From UBA8437 sp963582065 (GTDB taxonomy: Bacteria > Planctomycetota > Planctomycetia > Planctomycetales > Planctomycetaceae), in assembly GCA_963582065.1 (NCBI GenBank), contig CAUZRQ010000001.1, forward strand, positions 124,001-188,000: 64,000 nucleotides of DNA, written 5' to 3'. The stretch's first letter is position 1. Each line of letters begins with the position of its first letter. This document shows, piece after piece, positions 8,490-17,377 of the stretch. Below the pieces are notes generated by a model, which made no database searches, was not told the DNA's origin, and worked only from the letters and a program-made list of their open reading frames with translations. The translations under genes were made by a program, and so were the position numbers.

Positions 8490-8519
8490 GCGACCGTCCC
8501 GCCCGCACAGAGCCCCTCG

Positions 8520-10400
8520 ATGACTCCCGGTGCCCTCGACGACGTTTCGACCCAACGGCTGATTGCGGCCGAGCGGATTGCCTGCGAGGGATTGCTGGAG
8601 CAACGTGTTGAGGCGGGGACCTGGGTCGGCCAACTCTCGACATCGGCTCTCTCGACCGCCACCGCCACGTTGGCGATTGACCTGTACGTCCGGTCGGGCG
8701 GCCGGGGCGAGGGGTTGAGGCGACTTGTCGAGGCCGGTCGCGACTGGCTGCTGGGTCACCAGAACGACGATGGCGGCTGGGGTGACACCGAGCTGAGCTT
8801 CAGCAACATCTCCACCACGATGCTGGCTCATGCCACGTTGACCGCGGTGGCGGCTCCCGAGGCGGGAGCCGCAGCGGAGCAACGGACCCTGGTGTTGGAG
8901 CGGGCCGAACGGTACATCGAGCGGGCTGGTGGTGTCGATGCGGTGCTGGCCCGCTACGGTCGGGACCGGACCTTCTCGGTGCCCATACTGACCCACTGCG
9001 CGCTGGCGGGGCTGGTCGACTGGCATCAGGTGATCCCGCTGCCGTTCGAACTGGCGGCCGTGCCGCACGGGTTCTACAAGACCCTGCGGTTGCCGGTGGT
9101 CAGCTATGCCCTGCCGGCGTTGATCGCGATCGGGCTGGTCCGGTTTCATGCCCGTCGGCCGAGGAATCCTCTGGCGTGGCTGGTTCGTCGACTTGTCGTT
9201 GGCCGTGTGCTGCGGGTTCTCGAGTCGGTCCAGCCGAGCAATGGTGGTTTTCTGGAGGCGGCCCCATTGACGAGTTTCGTGACGATGAGCCTGGTGGGGA
9301 GCGGGTTGGTCGATCATGCGGTCACCCGTCGCGGGATCGATTTCCTGGCCAACTCGGTCCGGGAGGACGGCAGTTGGCCGATCGATACGAACCTGGCGAC
9401 GTGGGTCACGACGCTGTCTGTCAACGCGTTGGGAGATCGGTTGTCAGAGGACGCCCGTGGGCCGATCCGACGCTGGTTGCTGTCTCAGCAGTACCGGGAG
9501 GTGCACCCGTATACGAATGCCGATCCCGGTGGCTGGTCGTGGACCGATTTGCCCGGCGGGGTGCCCGATGTCGACGACACGCCGGGCGCGGTGTTGGCAC
9601 TGCTGGGAGAGCAGGGGGGAGAACGCCAGGAGGTGGCCGAATCGGTCAAGGCTGCCGCTGATTGGCTGCTGTCCGTGCAGAATCGTGACGGTGGCTGGCC
9701 CACCTTCTGCCGGGGCTGGGGCACTCTGCCGTTTGATCGCTCGTCGCCGGACATCACCGCTCACACCTTGCGGGCGCTGATGGCGACAGCGGCGGGGCTG
9801 TCGCTGGAGGACGGGCGGTTCGATGGTGCGATCCGAAGGGGCTTTGAGTTTCTCCGGCGGCAACAGCGAAGTGATGGAGCCTGGATTCCGCTGTGGTTCG
9901 GCAACCAACATGTGATCGACGAGCAGAACCCGGTGTACGGCACGGCACGGGTGTTGGCCGCCTGGCGGGCGGCGGGATTGGAGGCCGATGCGAGTGCCGT
10001 GCGAGGCCGCGAGTGGTTGGTTGGAGTCCAGAATTCCGACGGTGGATGGGGTGGAGATGCCGATACGCCTTCCAGTGTTGAGGAAACCGCGTTGGCCGTC
10101 GAGGCGTTGCTGGAGCGGGTTCCCGGTGAACCGGGACGAGCGTCGACGGACCCGGTTGAGGACGGATCAGACCCGAAGAATGTCGAAAAACAACTGGCTG
10201 TCGGAGTTGAGTGGTTAATCGAACGGGTGGAATCCGGTACATGGACCAAAAGCAGCCCAATCGGTTTTTATTTCGCGAGATTATGGTATTTTGAGAAGCT
10301 CTACCCACTGATATTCACGGTTGCTGCCTTGCGCCGGGCTTGCCTGGCGGTTGGGGTTGCCGAAAGATCACCGTCGGGAAACCGGCCAGCGGGCACCTAA
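8520..10400 (+). CDS. Class II terpene cyclase, squalene-hopene-cyclase-like
   Basis: The 626-residue protein has the alpha/alpha-barrel repeats of squalene/oxidosqualene cyclases. QW-type motifs are seen at about residues 81-87 (QNDDGGW), 387-393 (QNRDGGW), 449-455 and 504-510 (QNSDGGW). The catalytic acid motif DxDD is present as D350-V-D-D353 within VPDVDDTPGAVLAL, so protonation-initiated cyclisation is expected. The stretch from residue 172 (IPLPFELAAVPHGFYKTLRL) corresponds to the membrane-dipping region. Lengths are slightly below the usual SHC size. No squalene-forming enzymes (HpnCDE or SQS) are in the window. A polyprenyl synthetase follows in the operon, so the substrate may be a linear polyprenyl chain rather than squalene. 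This last point is inference. Confidence 0.85.
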   Translation: MTPGALDDVSTQRLIAAERIACEGLLEQRVEAGTWVGQLSTSALSTATATLAIDLYVRSGGRGEGLRRLVEAGRDWLLGHQNDDGGWGDTELSFSNISTTMLAHATLTAVAAPEAGAAAEQRTLVLERAERYIERAGGVDAVLARYGRDRTFSVPILTHCALAGLVDWHQVIPLPFELAAVPHGFYKTLRLPVVSYALPALIAIGLVRFHARRPRNPLAWLVRRLVVGRVLRVLESVQPSNGGFLEAAPLTSFVTMSLVGSGLVDHAVTRRGIDFLANSVREDGSWPIDTNLATWVTTLSVNALGDRLSEDARGPIRRWLLSQQYREVHPYTNADPGGWSWTDLPGGVPDVDDTPGAVLALLGEQGGERQEVAESVKAAADWLLSVQNRDGGWPTFCRGWGTLPFDRSSPDITAHTLRALMATAAGLSLEDGRFDGAIRRGFEFLRRQQRSDGAWIPLWFGNQHVIDEQNPVYGTARVLAAWRAAGLEADASAVRGREWLVGVQNSDGGWGGDADTPSSVEETALAVEALLERVPGEPGRASTDPVEDGSDPKNVEKQLAVGVEWLIERVESGTWTKSSPIGFYFARLWYFEKLYPLIFTVAALRRACLAVGVAERSPSGNRPAGT

Positions 10401-10425
10401 CCGGCGGTGAATACAGGAGTTCCGA

Positions 10426-12288
10426 GTGTCGATTGCCCCGTCCGAATCACGCCAATCGGTTGCGATGCCCACCGACGCCAGTCCGGCGGATGAGTTGGCG
10501 ACAAAACAGCCGCGCAAGCGAAGGCGACGCAAGAGCACCAGCCACCTGAAGTTGGTTCCCGAGACGCTCTCGGAACGTGAACGGGTCAAGGCTGCCGCCG
10601 AACAATTTGCCGAGTCGTTGGATCGGGCTCAACCGTTCGACAGCACTCAACTGGAGACCTGGGGGCGGCAACTGCTTGAGGAACTCGAGTTGTCCGAGAA
10701 GTTCCTCGGTTTTGCGGCCGTGCTGATCGGCAATTTTTTCTGGAAGCGGCAATTCCTGTCGGTGCCGTTCGAGCGACGGATGCTGCTGTTGCCGCACTGC
10801 TTGAAGCACGCCGAGGGCTGTCCGGCCGAGTACGACGAGTTCGGTCTCGATTGCGAGAAGTGCGGCGCCTGTTCGATTGCCGACTACAAGGTGCGAGCCG
10901 AGCAGTTGGGTTACAAGGTGCTGGTGGCCGAGGGGTCTCCGGTGGTGTTGAAGATCATCGTCGGCGGCCACGTCGACGGAATTCTCGGAGTCGCCTGTCT
11001 CAACGTGCTGGAGAAGGCGATCGACAAGGTGCTGATCGCCGGTGTGCCCTCCTACGCCATCCCGCTGCACTCCGGCGACTGCAAGAACACGTCCTTGGAC
11101 GAGTCGTGGGTCTGGGACGTTCTCGAGAAGTACGAGCCGTTGCCCGAACCGGTCACCAGCAGTTACCTGCCGTTGATCCGTGAGTCGAATCGTCTGTTCG
11201 AGCAGGACTTCGAGCGGCTGCTGCCGCCGGTCCGCAGCCAGCCGTCGCAGCAGGCCGCGACGCCGTTGGCCAAGACCGAGGAGATCGCCTACGACTGGCT
11301 GGCTCGTGGAGGTAAGCGGTTCCGCCCGTTCATCACGTTGGCGGCCTACGATGCGATGACCGGCGGCGAGTCCTTGCAGGCGGCTCATCGCAATGGCGAT
11401 GGCCTCGGGATGCCCGACTCGGTCTGCCGCGTGGCGATGGCGATCGAGGCTTTTCACAAGGCGTCGCTGGTGCACGACGACATCCAGGACGACGACCTGT
11501 TCCGTTACGGCCGTGAGACCCTGCATCGCAAGTACGATCCGGGCACGGCGATCAACATCGGTGATTACCTGATCGGGATCGGGTACCAACTGGTCAATTC
11601 GGCGCGTGGCGAGGCGGGCGCGGAGATCACCTGTGACGTGTTGGACCGGATGGCCACCGCCCACATCAAGCTCTGCGACGGCCAGGGGGCCGAGATGGCA
11701 TGGCACGAGCAGGCTGTCGAGTCGATCACCCTGCTCGACGCGCTGCAGATCTACGCCTTGAAGACCTCGCCCGCCTTCGAAGCGGCCCTGTATGCCGGGA
11801 TGCGGATGGCTGGTGACGTGTCGAGCTACGAGGAGATGATTCCGTTGTTTTCGCGTCACCTGGGTGTTGGCTTCCAGGTGCTCAACGACCTGAAGGACTG
11901 GCGGGGCGACGCCAACAACAAGCTGGTGGCCGGCCAGGACATGCTGGCCGGACGCCCGACGGTGATGCTGGCCCTGGCTTTCCAGGCCGCCGACGATCTC
12001 CAGCGCCAGCAGTTGCTGGACATTCTCGCTGCCACCGACGTCGAGGACGAGGCCCGCATGAAGCAGCTGACGGGATTGCTGATGGATTGCGGTGTGTTCG
12101 AACAGGCCGAGTTGCTGGTCGAGAAGACCCGGGTGCGGGCCGAGTTGCTGGCTGACGATGTGGACGTCGAGCCGTTGCGACGATTGCTGTACTTCCTGGT
12201 CGACACCGTGCTGGCCGACGAGGACGAGGCGGGGATTCCGGTGCCCACTCCGGAAGATGTGCTGCTGTCCCTGCCGGTGGCCCAGTAA
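10426..12288 (+). CDS. DUF116-polyprenyl synthetase fusion protein
   Basis: The 620-residue protein has two parts. Residues ~90-235 match DUF116, with conserved cysteines at about 125, 132, 143, 146, 149, 191 and 219 (LLPHCLKHAEGCP, DCEKCGACS, HSGDCKNTS), suggesting a metal or Fe-S site. Residues ~275-615 are a trans-type polyprenyl diphosphate synthase: GGKRFRP at 295-301, first Asp-rich motif DDIQDDD at 351-357, second motif NDLKDW at 487-492. It should condense IPP onto an allylic diphosphate; chain length is not predictable by eye. Residues 28-45 are Lys/Arg-rich. Start is GTG 10426 with AGGAG 6 nt upstream. It ends the operon with the cyclase, ferredoxin and GcvH-like genes. Confidence 0.88.
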   Translation: MSIAPSESRQSVAMPTDASPADELATKQPRKRRRRKSTSHLKLVPETLSERERVKAAAEQFAESLDRAQPFDSTQLETWGRQLLEELELSEKFLGFAAVLIGNFFWKRQFLSVPFERRMLLLPHCLKHAEGCPAEYDEFGLDCEKCGACSIADYKVRAEQLGYKVLVAEGSPVVLKIIVGGHVDGILGVACLNVLEKAIDKVLIAGVPSYAIPLHSGDCKNTSLDESWVWDVLEKYEPLPEPVTSSYLPLIRESNRLFEQDFERLLPPVRSQPSQQAATPLAKTEEIAYDWLARGGKRFRPFITLAAYDAMTGGESLQAAHRNGDGLGMPDSVCRVAMAIEAFHKASLVHDDIQDDDLFRYGRETLHRKYDPGTAINIGDYLIGIGYQLVNSARGEAGAEITCDVLDRMATAHIKLCDGQGAEMAWHEQAVESITLLDALQIYALKTSPAFEAALYAGMRMAGDVSSYEEMIPLFSRHLGVGFQVLNDLKDWRGDANNKLVAGQDMLAGRPTVMLALAFQAADDLQRQQLLDILAATDVEDEARMKQLTGLLMDCGVFEQAELLVEKTRVRAELLADDVDVEPLRRLLYFLVDTVLADEDEAGIPVPTPEDVLLSLPVAQ

Positions 12289-12349
12289 CCGCTGCGGAGT
12301 CCACAACGGGGTTGGCGCCGGGGGGGCCCTGGTCGACTTCCGGAGTTCC

Positions 12350-12910
12350 CTAGGCCAGTGGCAGGGGTTCGGGCCGGAGCAGGAACGGGAAGACGCGGAC
12401 CGGGTTGCCGTCGGTGTCGAGTTGCTTGTAGGTCAACTGGGCAGCGCGGTCAGCGGCGAACTGCAGCATCGTCAGCTTCAATCCGCAGAACCGGTCGCTG
12501 TCGACCTCGGCTGCCACGTCGGCAAACACCTCACCGGAGGAAGCCGCGTGACGTCGCACACCGTGGATGCTGTTCTCACGGACCTTCAGTCCCGCCGCGG
12601 CCAGTTTGAAGAGTCCTTTGAGGAATCGACCGATGAGGTTCTCGGGGTCGGAGACCTTCAACAGCTTGTCGAGTTCCTCGTGGGCTTCCCAGTAGTAGCC
12701 CGCGTTGAACAGGTCGATGGCCAACAGGAAACTGCGGTTGTCGGCCCAGGCGTCGTCGGAGAGCGGCTTGGATGTCGGACCCTTCTTCTTGTAGCTGTGA
12801 CCCTCGGGATGCCGGTACGGATGAGGAGTCGTCGATCCGGGGATGAAGGTGTAGGCAGGCAGATCGACCGGCGGCAGAAGCCGCGGAGAGTCCTTGAGTG
12901 TCTTGACCAT
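12350..12910 (-). CDS. DUF309 family protein
   Basis: The 186-residue protein carries the DUF309 signature around residues 55-110: AIDLFNAGYYWEAHEELDKLL, then FLKGLFKLAAAGLKV. It is a helical fold of unknown biochemical role. The N-terminal ~50 residues are Pro/His-rich and specific to this protein. The start at 12910 was taken because the family similarity begins soon after and AGGAG lies 12 nt upstream; the frame remains open to 13066 but that extension looks non-coding. It converges with the polyprenyl synthetase gene and appears to be monocistronic. Confidence 0.8.
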   Translation of the reverse strand: MVKTLKDSPRLLPPVDLPAYTFIPGSTTPHPYRHPEGHSYKKKGPTSKPLSDDAWADNRSFLLAIDLFNAGYYWEAHEELDKLLKVSDPENLIGRFLKGLFKLAAAGLKVRENSIHGVRRHAASSGEVFADVAAEVDSDRFCGLKLTMLQFAADRAAQLTYKQLDTDGNPVRVFPFLLRPEPLPLA

Positions 12911-13160
12911 CGGTGATTCGGGCTCCTGTGAGTCGACCGGGACCCGGGTGGGGAATGCTCCGGGGCGACCTGGTGGGGTGAGTCGACGAGGCTGGATTCG
13001 CGGGAGGGAGCGGCTGGTGCTGTCGAGTGTGGAGTGAGGGGCACCAACCAGCAGATCATCTAGCATAGCGGATTTGGCGAGTGATTCACGGTTCGTTCCC
13101 GTGAAACTCGGTCGAATCCGAGCGAGATTATTGGTGGAGAGTGCGGGTCGGGTTTATCGG

Positions 13161-13580
13161 TCAGGCAGACTGTGCCGCCCGAATCCGCCGCTTGATTGCC
13201 GCCACGAGTCCGCGGGCTCCTCGCTGCCTGGTCATTCCCAGGGTTTCGCCCAGCCCCAGCGGTTCCAGCACGTCATCGGGCATCGCCAGCACGTCGTCGA
13301 CCCGCGATCCGTTGATTCCCTTGATCAACAACGCCACCAGCCCACGAATGGTCGGCGACTGCCGGGGGACCAGGGCCTCGATCGTCACCAGATCATCGTC
13401 GACGTCGACCCAGAGGTCGACGGCTGTCTGACATTCGAGGACACGGCAGTCGCGTGGCGGGGGAACGTCGCAGCGGGAGGCCGAGAGTTTCGGGAGGGTG
13501 TCGGAGAACTCGATCAGCAGTTCGAGCCGCTCTCGAGGATCGAGCCCATCGAATTCAGCGAACAGCGGTTCGAGCCTCAC
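13161..13580 (-). CDS. sufE: SufE family Fe-S assembly sulfur acceptor
   Basis: The 139-residue protein matches SufE over its length. The active Cys50 lies in RVLECQTAVDLWVDVDDD, equivalent to the E/G-C-x-S-x-V-W loop of SufE. Later segments EALVPRQSPTIRGLVALLIKG and LGLGETLGMTRQRG correspond to the usual SufE C-terminal half. It accepts persulfide sulfur from a SufS-type desulfurase and passes it to the SufBCD scaffold; neither is in the window. Its ATG overlaps the stop of the DUF1569 gene by 4 nt, so the two are co-translated. Confidence 0.87.
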   Translation of the reverse strand: MRLEPLFAEFDGLDPRERLELLIEFSDTLPKLSASRCDVPPPRDCRVLECQTAVDLWVDVDDDLVTIEALVPRQSPTIRGLVALLIKGINGSRVDDVLAMPDDVLEPLGLGETLGMTRQRGARGLVAAIKRRIRAAQSA

Positions 13581-14068
13581 TCGGCCTCATCCTCATCTTC
13601 ACCCTGTGGCACCACAAAGCTCATGTGCAGTTCGGCGTGACGCAGGTGCAGCGCCAACCACTCGCGATCGCACATCCGGCCCAGGAAGGGGTGTGGGGCG
13701 GTGGGCGGCGTGGTCGAGAGTCGTTGGGCGGCGGCTTCGAGGTGATCGCACGCCGCCTGAAGTTCGATTTCCGGTTCCGGCAGGTAGTCTTTGGCGCGGC
13801 GTGGCACCGTGAACCCAGGTTTCATCCGTGTCGTCAGCAGCCGGTTCTTCATCAACGCCGCCGCCAGTGTCCTCACCAGCCAGTTGGACTGGAACGAGAA
13901 CCCGTCGATCGAGCTGTCGATGGCACGGGCGAGATGTTCGAGGATCTGGGCGAAGCTCCAATTGCCCACGGTGATCACGTCGACCTCGACCAGTCGCCGG
14001 ACGTCATCGAGAAAGTCCTGCAACGTACCGTAGACGATCAGGCGTCGTTGGTTGGAGGAGGCGGTCAT
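13577..14068 (-). CDS. DUF1569/DinB-like protein
   Basis: The 163-residue protein resembles the DUF1569 branch of the DinB/YfiT four-helix family. WSFAQILEHLARAIDSSIDG provides the first metal-ligand-type His, and DREWLALHLRHAELHMSFV the C-terminal HxxxH-type pair. Members are putative metal-dependent enzymes with thiol-related roles, but the function of this clade is unknown. It overlaps sufE by 4 nt and probably starts the operon. No strong Shine-Dalgarno is visible before ATG 14068. Confidence 0.75.
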   Translation of the reverse strand: MTASSNQRRLIVYGTLQDFLDDVRRLVEVDVITVGNWSFAQILEHLARAIDSSIDGFSFQSNWLVRTLAAALMKNRLLTTRMKPGFTVPRRAKDYLPEPEIELQAACDHLEAAAQRLSTTPPTAPHPFLGRMCDREWLALHLRHAELHMSFVVPQGEDEDEAE

Positions 14069-14211
14069 GGAGGGAGTTGACCGGGGGGGCCTCGGAGAGC
14101 GGGAGATCGCCGAGTCATTGTGGAGCAGCCGACTCCGGGCGACAAGGCTGGCGCGTTGGCCTATACTGGCCGTTTCGCGCCGGCACGGTCAGGCTCCAGT
14201 TCACGGCTTCC

Positions 14212-15606
14212 ATGAGTGATTCAGGCAATTCCATCGAGGATTACGATCCGGACGCGGCATCGGTGCCGGAATTGCCTTCCGGCCAACCGCCGAACTCGGG
14301 CCGAGGGTTGCTGACGCGCGTGCTCGAGAGGTTTCCGGAGCCGAGTCGTCGACCACTGTTGTGCGACTCGGCCTACAACGTCGGCAACGGGGCCTATTAC
14401 TCGCTCAACCTGCTGGTGCCGGTCGTTCTCGAGACGATCCTCAACGGCACGGTCATGCACCTGGCGGTGTTCTGGGCCGTGGCGCACGGCAGCAGCGTGC
14501 TCAGTCCGCTCGTCGGATTCGCAGCGCGGTTCGTTCCCATGAAACTGCTGGTCGTCGTCCCGAACGTCATCACGGTGATCTGCCTGCTGGGGGTCGCCTT
14601 CAACCCCACCACGCTCGAGAGTGCCACCTGGTTCACGATCGTGATGGCTGCCGCCTTCGTGGTGCGGGTGTTTCCACGGACCGGCGAGATGAACATGTAC
14701 CGCGTGTTGTACCCCACCACGCACCGTGGTACCGCCGTCGGCCTTCTCAAGGCGATCATGGCCGTCTCGGCCCTGGTGGTCACCGCGGCCGGATACGTGT
14801 GGTTCAATCACCAGGAATCGCTGTACTGGGTTCTGTTCCTGGCCGTGGCCATGTTGCTGCTGATCAGTTCGTTGTTCTACGGCGCGATTCCGGTTCGTCC
14901 GCAGGATTCGATGGTGGCGACCGGAACCGGTTCTCCGTTGGTCGCATTCGGCAAGGGGCTGAAGGTCTTTCTGACCGATCGTCGTTTCCTGCTGTACCAG
15001 ATCGGGTTTTCGTTCGCCGGAACGGCCAACCACATGGTCTTCTGGATGATTCCGAATCTCTGTACGAGATACCTCCGTCTGAGTGACGAGAACACCCGTC
15101 TCATCTCGGCACTGATCCCCGCGCTGCTGGTGACATTTTCGGCACCCTTCTGGGGACGGTATCTCGACCGGGTCAACCCGATGCTCGGTCGCGCCACGTT
15201 CAATGTGCTGCAGGGGATTGCCTTTGTGCTGTTTGCCGTCGGCGGTCTCTCGGGAATGATCTGGCTGGTCGTGGTCGGATCCCTGTTGCACGGAGTCAGC
15301 GCCGGGGGGAGTGCTGTCAACTGGTTGACCGGAAGTCTGTACTTTGCCGGTCGTGACCGCGTGTCGCTCTACAACGCCGTCCACGTTGGACTGACCGGCG
15401 TGCGGGGGTTCCTAGCTCCCCTGGTGGGCCTGATGCTCTATTCGGTTGGCCCGCTCGGTTGGGGAAATCTCACCGGATTTTCCCTGGGGCCTCACGTTTT
15501 CTGGGTGGCCTCCGGACTCAGTTTCCTGGGGGCAGTCACCATGTTCTGGCAGGGAATCACCGATCCCGGGCCGCGGGACGAGCACGCCGAGACCAAGTCG
15601 ACCTGA
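14212..15606 (+). CDS. Major facilitator superfamily transporter
   Basis: The 464-residue integral membrane protein has about 12 hydrophobic segments in two halves separated by a hydrophilic loop near residues 225-250. A cytoplasmic Pro/Ser-rich N-terminus of ~45 residues precedes TM1. Sequence such as HGSSVLSPLVGFAARFVPMK and PRTGEMNMYRVLYPTTHRGTAVGLLKAIM fits the MFS fold. I cannot assign a substrate. The start at 14212 was preferred over an in-frame start at 14077 because the extra 45 residues look non-coding. It is divergent from the DUF1569-sufE pair and stands alone. Confidence 0.8.
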   Translation: MSDSGNSIEDYDPDAASVPELPSGQPPNSGRGLLTRVLERFPEPSRRPLLCDSAYNVGNGAYYSLNLLVPVVLETILNGTVMHLAVFWAVAHGSSVLSPLVGFAARFVPMKLLVVVPNVITVICLLGVAFNPTTLESATWFTIVMAAAFVVRVFPRTGEMNMYRVLYPTTHRGTAVGLLKAIMAVSALVVTAAGYVWFNHQESLYWVLFLAVAMLLLISSLFYGAIPVRPQDSMVATGTGSPLVAFGKGLKVFLTDRRFLLYQIGFSFAGTANHMVFWMIPNLCTRYLRLSDENTRLISALIPALLVTFSAPFWGRYLDRVNPMLGRATFNVLQGIAFVLFAVGGLSGMIWLVVVGSLLHGVSAGGSAVNWLTGSLYFAGRDRVSLYNAVHVGLTGVRGFLAPLVGLMLYSVGPLGWGNLTGFSLGPHVFWVASGLSFLGAVTMFWQGITDPGPRDEHAETKST

Positions 15607-15633
15607 AACCGCTCGGTGAGACACCTGCAGCGG

Positions 15634-16560
15634 TTAGGTGGCCAGGCCCGGCGGCCAGAGTGTCCAGAACAGCCAGGCGACCGGGCCGGCGTAAAGGATG
15701 CTGTCGAGCAGATCGAGTGTTCCCCCCATGCCCGGGAACAGGGCTGCCGAGTCCTTGACCTCGGCGTCTCGCTTCATCAGCGATTCACAGAGGTCTCCGA
15801 TCAGTCCGGCCACTCCGATCACGGCTCCGTAAATGGCTGCCCAAAGCCACACGGGGAGTCCCGAGGTGGCTGGCAACGACTCTCCGGCTTCGCCCGTCTC
15901 GAAGGCCATTCGACCCCATTCGAGCCACGCCACGGCTCCCAGGGCGGCTCCCAGCACCGCTCCCAGTGCCCCCATCCAGGTCTTGCCGGGGCTGAGCCTG
16001 GAGTGGAGCTTCTTGCGGCCGAAGAGTCGGCCCAGCGTGTAGGCTCCGGTGTCGCCCATCTTGGCAGCGGCCACCAGGGACCCCAGCGCCAGGTACCCCA
16101 GTTCAGGTCGGGGTGTCCACCTGAGCTGAACTGTGACAATCAGCAAAAATCCGGTGTAGACGACCACCAGCACGTCGGCTCCCAGACCTCCGAGACTCGA
16201 ACCGGGTTCACGAAATCGCAGGGCATGGACCAGCAACAGCACCAGCACCACCATCGCCAGGGCTCCCGCCACGCGTTCCAGCGGGCTTCCCCCGACCAGG
16301 CACTCGCAGACACCCCCCCACGACTCGCCTGGCCATCCTGAGACGACCAGCACCGCTGCACCGATTCCTGCCAGGGGCCACGAGGCCTGCAGGTCACGAC
16401 GGTGGAGCAACTGCACCAGTTCGAAGGCCAGCCGCACGGCCAGCACCGTCACCAGGACCAGCAGGACCGGTGCTCCGGAACCGAGCTGATGATCCCAGGC
16501 GAACAGGCCGACCAGCAGAGGGATCAGCAGTGACGAAACCAGCAGGCGTTGTCGGAGCAT
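15634..16560 (-). CDS. cdsA: Phosphatidate cytidylyltransferase
   Basis: The 308-residue membrane protein has about 8 helices. It makes CDP-diacylglycerol from phosphatidate and CTP, the branch point for anionic phospholipids. Signature elements are GDTGAYTLGRLFGRKKLHSRLSPGK cut across the cytoplasmic loop and the C-terminal LMKRDAEVKDSAALFPGMGG followed by LDLLDS. The classical signature has HGG and DRLD; here it reads MGG and DLLD. Start ATG 16560 was chosen because it places MLRQRLLVSSLLIPLL at the N-terminus as in the family and leaves 31 bp after uppS; an ATG at 16632 would overlap uppS. Confidence 0.88.
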   Translation of the reverse strand: MLRQRLLVSSLLIPLLVGLFAWDHQLGSGAPVLLVLVTVLAVRLAFELVQLLHRRDLQASWPLAGIGAAVLVVSGWPGESWGGVCECLVGGSPLERVAGALAMVVLVLLLVHALRFREPGSSLGGLGADVLVVVYTGFLLIVTVQLRWTPRPELGYLALGSLVAAAKMGDTGAYTLGRLFGRKKLHSRLSPGKTWMGALGAVLGAALGAVAWLEWGRMAFETGEAGESLPATSGLPVWLWAAIYGAVIGVAGLIGDLCESLMKRDAEVKDSAALFPGMGGTLDLLDSILYAGPVAWLFWTLWPPGLAT

Positions 16561-16591
16561 GGTGAACGGGGGGCCCTGGAGAACTGTGACC

Positions 16592-17353
16592 TCATTCGGC
16601 GAGTCCGCCGAAGCGTCGCTGTCGAGAGGCAAAGTCGCGGAAGGCTTCGAAGAGATCGTCTCGGCAGAATTCGGGCCAGCACTTCGAAGTGACCCAGATC
16701 TCGGCGTAACTGATCTGCCAGAGCAGGAAGTTGCTGATCCTCATCTCGCCAGCAGTGCGGATCAGCAGATCGGGATCACTCATGCCGGCGGTGTAGAGGT
16801 GCGAGGAGATGGTCTCCTCGTTGATGTCATCCGGGGCCAGTGATCCCTCGGCGACTTGGCGGGCGATGTCCTGGACCGCGTCGACCAGTTCTCCCCGGCT
16901 GCCGTAGTTGACCGCCAGGCACAACCGCATGCCCTGGTTGGCGCTGCTGCAGTCGACAGTTTTCGTGACTTCCTTGAGCACGTTGTCACTGAGCCCCTCG
17001 GTGCGACCGATCATCGTGAACCGCATGTCCTGCCGCATGATCTCTGCACGTTCCTCGATCACGTACTGTTCCAGCAGCCGCATCAGCATCTCGAGTTCGC
17101 GTCGCGGGCGTTTCCAGTTTTCACTCGAGAGACAAAACAGCGTCAGCTGTTCGACGGCTTCGAGCTCGACGCAGGCTTCGATCACGAGCCGCACGCTCTT
17201 GGCCCCCCGTCGGTGTCCCTCGGCGCGGGGCAGCCGACGCGCCTGGGCCCACCGTCCGTTGCCGTCCATGATCACCGCAACGTGGCGGGGCAGCGAATCA
17301 CGCGGCAACCCCAGTTCCTCGAGCGCACTGGGAGTTGTCTTGGTGGCGGCCAC
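16592..17353 (-). CDS. uppS: Isoprenyl transferase (undecaprenyl diphosphate synthase)
   Basis: The 253-residue cis-prenyltransferase shows all family blocks: HVAVIMDGNGRWA with catalytic Asp30, GHRRGAKSVR, LTLFCLSSENWKRP, LCLAVNYGSRGELVDA and DPDLLIRTAGEMRISNFLLWQ. It extends farnesyl diphosphate with cis-IPP units to C55, the lipid carrier for peptidoglycan and glycan export. It lies between csrA (24 bp upstream) and cdsA (31 bp downstream). The uppS-cdsA pair is common in bacteria; a csrA gene at the head of it is not. Confidence 0.95.
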   Translation of the reverse strand: MAATKTTPSALEELGLPRDSLPRHVAVIMDGNGRWAQARRLPRAEGHRRGAKSVRLVIEACVELEAVEQLTLFCLSSENWKRPRRELEMLMRLLEQYVIEERAEIMRQDMRFTMIGRTEGLSDNVLKEVTKTVDCSSANQGMRLCLAVNYGSRGELVDAVQDIARQVAEGSLAPDDINEETISSHLYTAGMSDPDLLIRTAGEMRISNFLLWQISYAEIWVTSKCWPEFCRDDLFEAFRDFASRQRRFGGLAE

Positions 17354-17377
17354 GTGACGATTCCTCGTCGTGCCGGA

